A stretch of 62,599 bases of DNA from Paenimyroides viscosum (GTDB lineage Bacteria > Bacteroidota > Bacteroidia > Flavobacteriales > Flavobacteriaceae). The notes under the pieces are model-generated. The model did not search any database. It was given only the letters and a program-made list of their open reading frames with translations, and was not told the DNA's origin. Positions 60,301 through 62,599 of the stretch are shown here, in pieces; the first letter of the stretch is position 1, and every line of letters begins with the position of its first letter. The DNA is taken from positions 1 through 62,599 of the forward strand of contig NZ_RQTJ01000017.1 of NCBI RefSeq assembly GCF_003858535.1, given 5' to 3'. The position numbers were made by a program, and so were the translations under genes.

Positions 60301-62221
60301 TGCCATAACTAATAGCAATATTTGAGTTTGCTGAATTGGCTGCATCTTGTCTTGCATACAACTCTACAGTATAACCTGTTCCTCCTATTAAACTTACGGG
60401 AATATAAATCCAATCTTCATTACCATATCGCAAATAAGCATTCCATGTACCTGTTCTTGGCGCTCTATTATAGTCGGTAGCTGTTGAATTTGCTGTCCAA
60501 ACATCAGCACCTGTAATTGACTGTTGTAGTAAACAACCGCCAACTGCTGTTGCATTTGTGTAACCTGATTCAAAGCCTTCAAAATAAGGTATTGTATAAG
60601 GAGGGCAGTGTGTTTTAAAACTACCACCATTTACCCATTTACTAGTATCACCTGCTCCACAATTAGCACGAACCCACCAATAGTAGGTAGTACTAGCTGC
60701 TAATCCTGTTTCGGTATAGGGTGATGTTTTATTTGTACTTGATGGTACTGTACTGCTTGTAGGCGCAGTATTAGTGGTACTCCAATAAATTTCGTAATTA
60801 TCTGATGGATTACTTGCAGAAGCTGTCCAAGAAAACGTTGCTCCTAAAGAAGTAATATTTGAAGATAATAAAGCTGTTGGAGTTAAGCATGATGGTGCCG
60901 GAATAATATTTACCTTGTAATCTTCAACATTTGCGTAAGAGCCTGTCCAACAAGGATCATTTGAGGTGTCATTATCTGTAGCTACAACCCGCATTGTTGT
61001 ATTACCTAAAACCGCAGTTGCAGGAATAGTAATATTTCCTGTAACACTCGTTGGGTTTGCAGAACCTGATAAACCTATATGAATATTCTCTCCTGCATCT
61101 GTAAAATCTCCATCTTGATTAAAATCAATAAAAACCCGAACATTATACGAATATCCTGTTTCAAGTGTTACCGTAATAGGTTCAGTTGTGTTTTGTCCTA
61201 AATCGGTTGGTAATAAAGCTGTGAAATTTTGATATGTTGTAGTAGATACATTTGGATTTGATAAAGTTCCTAATTGAACATTTGTAATTCCATTATTATC
61301 CACAGAAGTTGGTACAGCAGTACAATAATTAAAAGTAATACCTGTTGTAAAAGTACGCTCAACACAACCTGTTGCAGCCCCCACACTATTTTTAGGAACA
61401 ATTTTCCAATAATAAGTAGTATTAGCGTTTAATGTTACAGGTGTAAAAGAAGTTGTTGTAACATTAGTAGCTAAGGCAGGATTTGTAGCAGTACCTAAAT
61501 ATACATCGTAAGATGATGCATTAGGATCTGCTGCCCAAGTTAAAGTTGGGTTTTTTACCACTCCTGTTGCCAAATCTGCCGGCACGTGTGCTGTTGCGCA
61601 ATTTGGTACTACAGTTGATGGAAAAACCAATTGTATTTGATTAATTGCGTTTTGTCTTGTTCCTGTTTGGGTTATATTGGCAGGATCAGGATTTGTGGTA
61701 TCGTTTCTATAATAAATACATCTATTTGTTCCTGTTGGTGTCCAAACTCTTACATAATTACTAGAACCATCATAACCTGTAGCATTTTCATCCACAGCAA
61801 CTACTAAATTATCGACATTATTGTATGCAAATGGAGTGGTTAAGATTATTTCGTACCAACCCGCAATAGGCGTGGCAGTTATTGTACCACTATAAACTTG
61901 TGTTAAACCTGCAGAGGTAATCCAATCTGTATTGGAAGAAAAAGACGTTTTGGAAGTATGTCCTAAATAAATTGTCCAGTTATTTGAACTTGTTAACGGA
62001 ATACCTCCAACCATATAGAACTTAATTTTCTCAATATTTCCAGATGTCGCAATTTCACTTTGCAAAATAATCTGCTGTGAATAAGTATAACCCCAATTTG
62101 AGTTTACTGGTATGAGATAGGAAGTTGATGTACCTGAACCTACAGTAATTGTTTGTGCTCTTGTAGATATTGTAAGAAGCGCAAATAGTAAAAAAGTACA
62201 GATTAAAATAATTTTTTTCAT
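57338..62221 (-). CDS. Giant T9SS adhesin-like protein with SprB repeats
   Basis: 1627 residues. Layout: signal peptide; N-terminal beta-sandwich (to about 200); FN3-like (205-293); GEVED-type domain (about 295-440, FIDFNQDGDFTDAGENI, YANVEDYKVN); a second FN3 (443-540); a MAM/jelly-roll-like domain (545-705); six SprB repeats (about 710-1160, pattern NV-C-GG--G-AT-TVTGGTAPYTYSWS...AGTYTVTVTDANGC); five Ig-like units (about 1163-1540, WYS-T-GG...NGTYYVSQ--G-C-S-R); sorting domain (YYPNPVDSELNISY ... LSAGTYLVKIET ... FVKIVKK). SprB-type repeats are known from the gliding-motility adhesin of F. johnsoniae. Function inferred as surface adhesion. Confidence 0.95.
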   Translation of the reverse strand: MKKIILICTFLLFALLTISTRAQTITVGSGTSTSYLIPVNSNWGYTYSQQIILQSEIATSGNIEKIKFYMVGGIPLTSSNNWTIYLGHTSKTSFSSNTDWITSAGLTQVYSGTITATPIAGWYEIILTTPFAYNNVDNLVVAVDENATGYDGSSNYVRVWTPTGTNRCIYYRNDTTNPDPANITQTGTRQNAINQIQLVFPSTVVPNCATAHVPADLATGVVKNPTLTWAADPNASSYDVYLGTATNPALATNVTTTSFTPVTLNANTTYYWKIVPKNSVGAATGCVERTFTTGITFNYCTAVPTSVDNNGITNVQLGTLSNPNVSTTTYQNFTALLPTDLGQNTTEPITVTLETGYSYNVRVFIDFNQDGDFTDAGENIHIGLSGSANPTSVTGNITIPATAVLGNTTMRVVATDNDTSNDPCWTGSYANVEDYKVNIIPAPSCLTPTALLSSNITSLGATFSWTASASNPSDNYEIYWSTTNTAPTSSTVPSSTNKTSPYTETGLAASTTYYWWVRANCGAGDTSKWVNGGSFKTHCPPYTIPYFEGFESGYTNATAVGGCLLQQSITGADVWTANSTATDYNRAPRTGTWNAYLRYGNEDWIYIPVSLIGGTGYTVELYARQDAANSANSNIAISYGTSAIATAMANPIVPETGIINGSYQLITGKFTPATTGTYYVGIKGYINSSPWYISLDDIKIEVTPPPTATTTVVNNVCFGGTVGTATAVVTNGTPPFTYSWSPSGGTAATATGLAVGTYTVTVTDANNVTTTATATITEPTVIVSNLTSTNITCNGLNNGSVVLAPTGGVAPYTYLWNNADTSSSLTGLAAGTYSVTITDANGCVITENVTITDPAVLTVANSSHTDVTWYGGNDGSATVSVTGGTAPYTYSWSPSGGTADTATGLVAGTYTVTVTDANGCTVTESFTIIQPIPLMVQSTSQTNAKCNGGADGTATIVAMGGNAPYTYLWSPSGGTNATATGLAAGTYSVLVTDATANTITETFVITEPGIITATVSNQSNVQCNGGNTGTATLTVTGGTAPFTYAWSHGLNTNNATVSNLAAGNYVVVVTDANGCTAMAPVSLSISQPSALVLSDAGTTNVSCYGQNNGSATVSVTGGVGPYTYLWSNGQSGATISNLTKGSYVVTVTDANNCTQTRTFIISEPAFVNAPSVNSASFCAGQNATLADVVINGSNIKWYSTATGGALLPSTTVLVNGTTYYASQTVNGCESLRTAVQITLSQATPLVTTQLNVCSNTRIQNMIVDGFNYTQLRWYSSSTSGVQLPSSQLLANGTYYVSSVVGTCESVRQAIQVTVAAAVNAPSASFQTVCGGSTLNDLVVTKDPSATLNWYSSLQSMIPLANTTVVTTGTYYVQQVIGSCESSRISVQVQVTSITVPTIASITTCEGTTIADLNTGTTNYVWYTDNTTTAALPGTYLITSGSYYIANQNGSCISARKNIAVNVSSRPASPTGQSSQMFGFAAKVSDLKMNQPNVSWYASANDAVQQVNQLLATHLLQDQTTYYGVLINANNCGSAVPTPVTVTLDLSNESLDLAQLKYYPNPVDSELNISYIEEIKKVEVYTITGQRVFGNDYQGNEVKVDLSRLSAGTYLVKIETAKASQFVKIVKK

Positions 62222-62424
62222 ATTTTTTTAGTTTAAAAAATTATAGCTTAAAGTAAAAGCAGAAATGTTATAACGAAAAAAAACAATCAATTAAGACAAA
62301 GAATAAGATAAAACTAAACTTAATCTTTATTTTTTACGCCCAACAAAACAATATTTTACTTTTTTCTAAATATTTGATAAATATAAAAAATAAATTGATA
62401 ATAAAACAATTTTAACATAAAATA

Positions 62425-62456
62425 AAAACCGGTGAGCATTACACTCACCGGTTTTC
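62425..62456. terminator. Bidirectional terminator, copy 2
   Basis: AAAACCGGTGAG and CTCACCGGTTTT pair over 12 bases; nearly identical to 57286-57317. Confidence 0.8.
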
Positions 62457-62478
62457 AATTATTATTATTATTTAAATC

Positions 62479-62599
62479 TTACTTTTTAACAACCTTTACA
62501 AATTGTGATGCTGTAGCTGTTTCTATCTTAACTAAGTACGTTCCTGAACTTAATCTTGATAAATCAACTTTTACTTCGTTTGATTGGTAAGTACTACTT
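62479..62599 (-). CDS. T9SS sorting-domain protein, 3' end only
   Basis: The window cuts this gene. The last 39 residues read SSTYQSNEVKVDLSRLSSGT then YLVKIETATASQFVKVVKK and TAA. These match the end of the 1627-residue protein (VDLSRLSAGTYLVKIETAKASQFVKIVKK), so a paralogue lies to the right. Both genes have the same terminator. Confidence 0.85.
   Translation of the reverse strand, partial: SSTYQSNEVKVDLSRLSSGTYLVKIETATASQFVKVVKK

Overview
The window is AT-rich chromosomal DNA from a member of the Flavobacteriaceae (Flavobacterium/Myroides-like; genus not resolved from sequence alone). The evidence is: seven complete genes and one partial gene ending in the type IX secretion (T9SS) C-terminal sorting domain, SprB-type repeats, many lipoproteins with short MKK signal peptides, an OlsF-type aminolipid acyltransferase, and promoters of the Bacteroidota -7 form TAnnTTTG, with no clear Shine-Dalgarno sites. 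Two GTCATTCTGA-type dispersed repeats and copies of a structured intergenic element common in Flavobacteriaceae add to this.

Layout. 1-6.6 kb: tRNA-Trp(CCA), an ECF sigma / anti-sigma / outer-membrane barrel / thioredoxin-like cluster, a secreted protein, rlmN and a 59-residue membrane peptide. 6.7-8.1 kb: O-methyltransferase and a Dph6-type ATP pyrophosphatase. 8.1-13.8 kb: island 1, two copies of a lipoprotein + T9SS-cargo gene pair, one broken by an IS982-family element. 13.8-30.7 kb: PAP2 phosphatase, Tat subunit, CarboxypepD_reg-like proteins, peptidase E, acyl-CoA dehydrogenase, alcohol dehydrogenase, prolyl oligopeptidase, a run of lipoproteins, and a TonB receptor cluster with His/Cys-rich proteins and an MFS exporter. 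30.7-46.3 kb: housekeeping genes (asd, recJ, rsmI, tdk, queD, lpxH, ribF) mixed with surface proteins, including island 3 (a T9SS beta-propeller-like protein). 46.5-54 kb: a T9SS metalloprotease, island 2 (lipoprotein plus two T9SS cargo genes) and the OlsF-type acyltransferase. 54.2-62.6 kb: exonuclease III, an OmpA lipoprotein, an MscS channel, a 1627-residue SprB-repeat adhesin and the end of a further T9SS gene.

The most interesting observation is a pattern shared by three T9SS-cargo islands. In each, the cargo genes lie just downstream of, and in the same orientation as, a core gene (PAP2, olsF-like or recJ), and on the far side of the cargo lies a second short copy of the 3' end of that same core gene. 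In the 93-bp olsF copy six of seven codon-level differences preserve or nearly preserve the protein, so both copies appear to have diverged while coding. This suggests cargo genes move in together with a foreign allele end, or insert with duplication of the gene end. In addition, all three lipoprotein partners carry a run of G (9, 10 and 6) inside the signal peptide. Two of the three are out of frame in this assembly, which is what a phase-variable surface locus would look like. The paired genes also share a palindrome-containing promoter.
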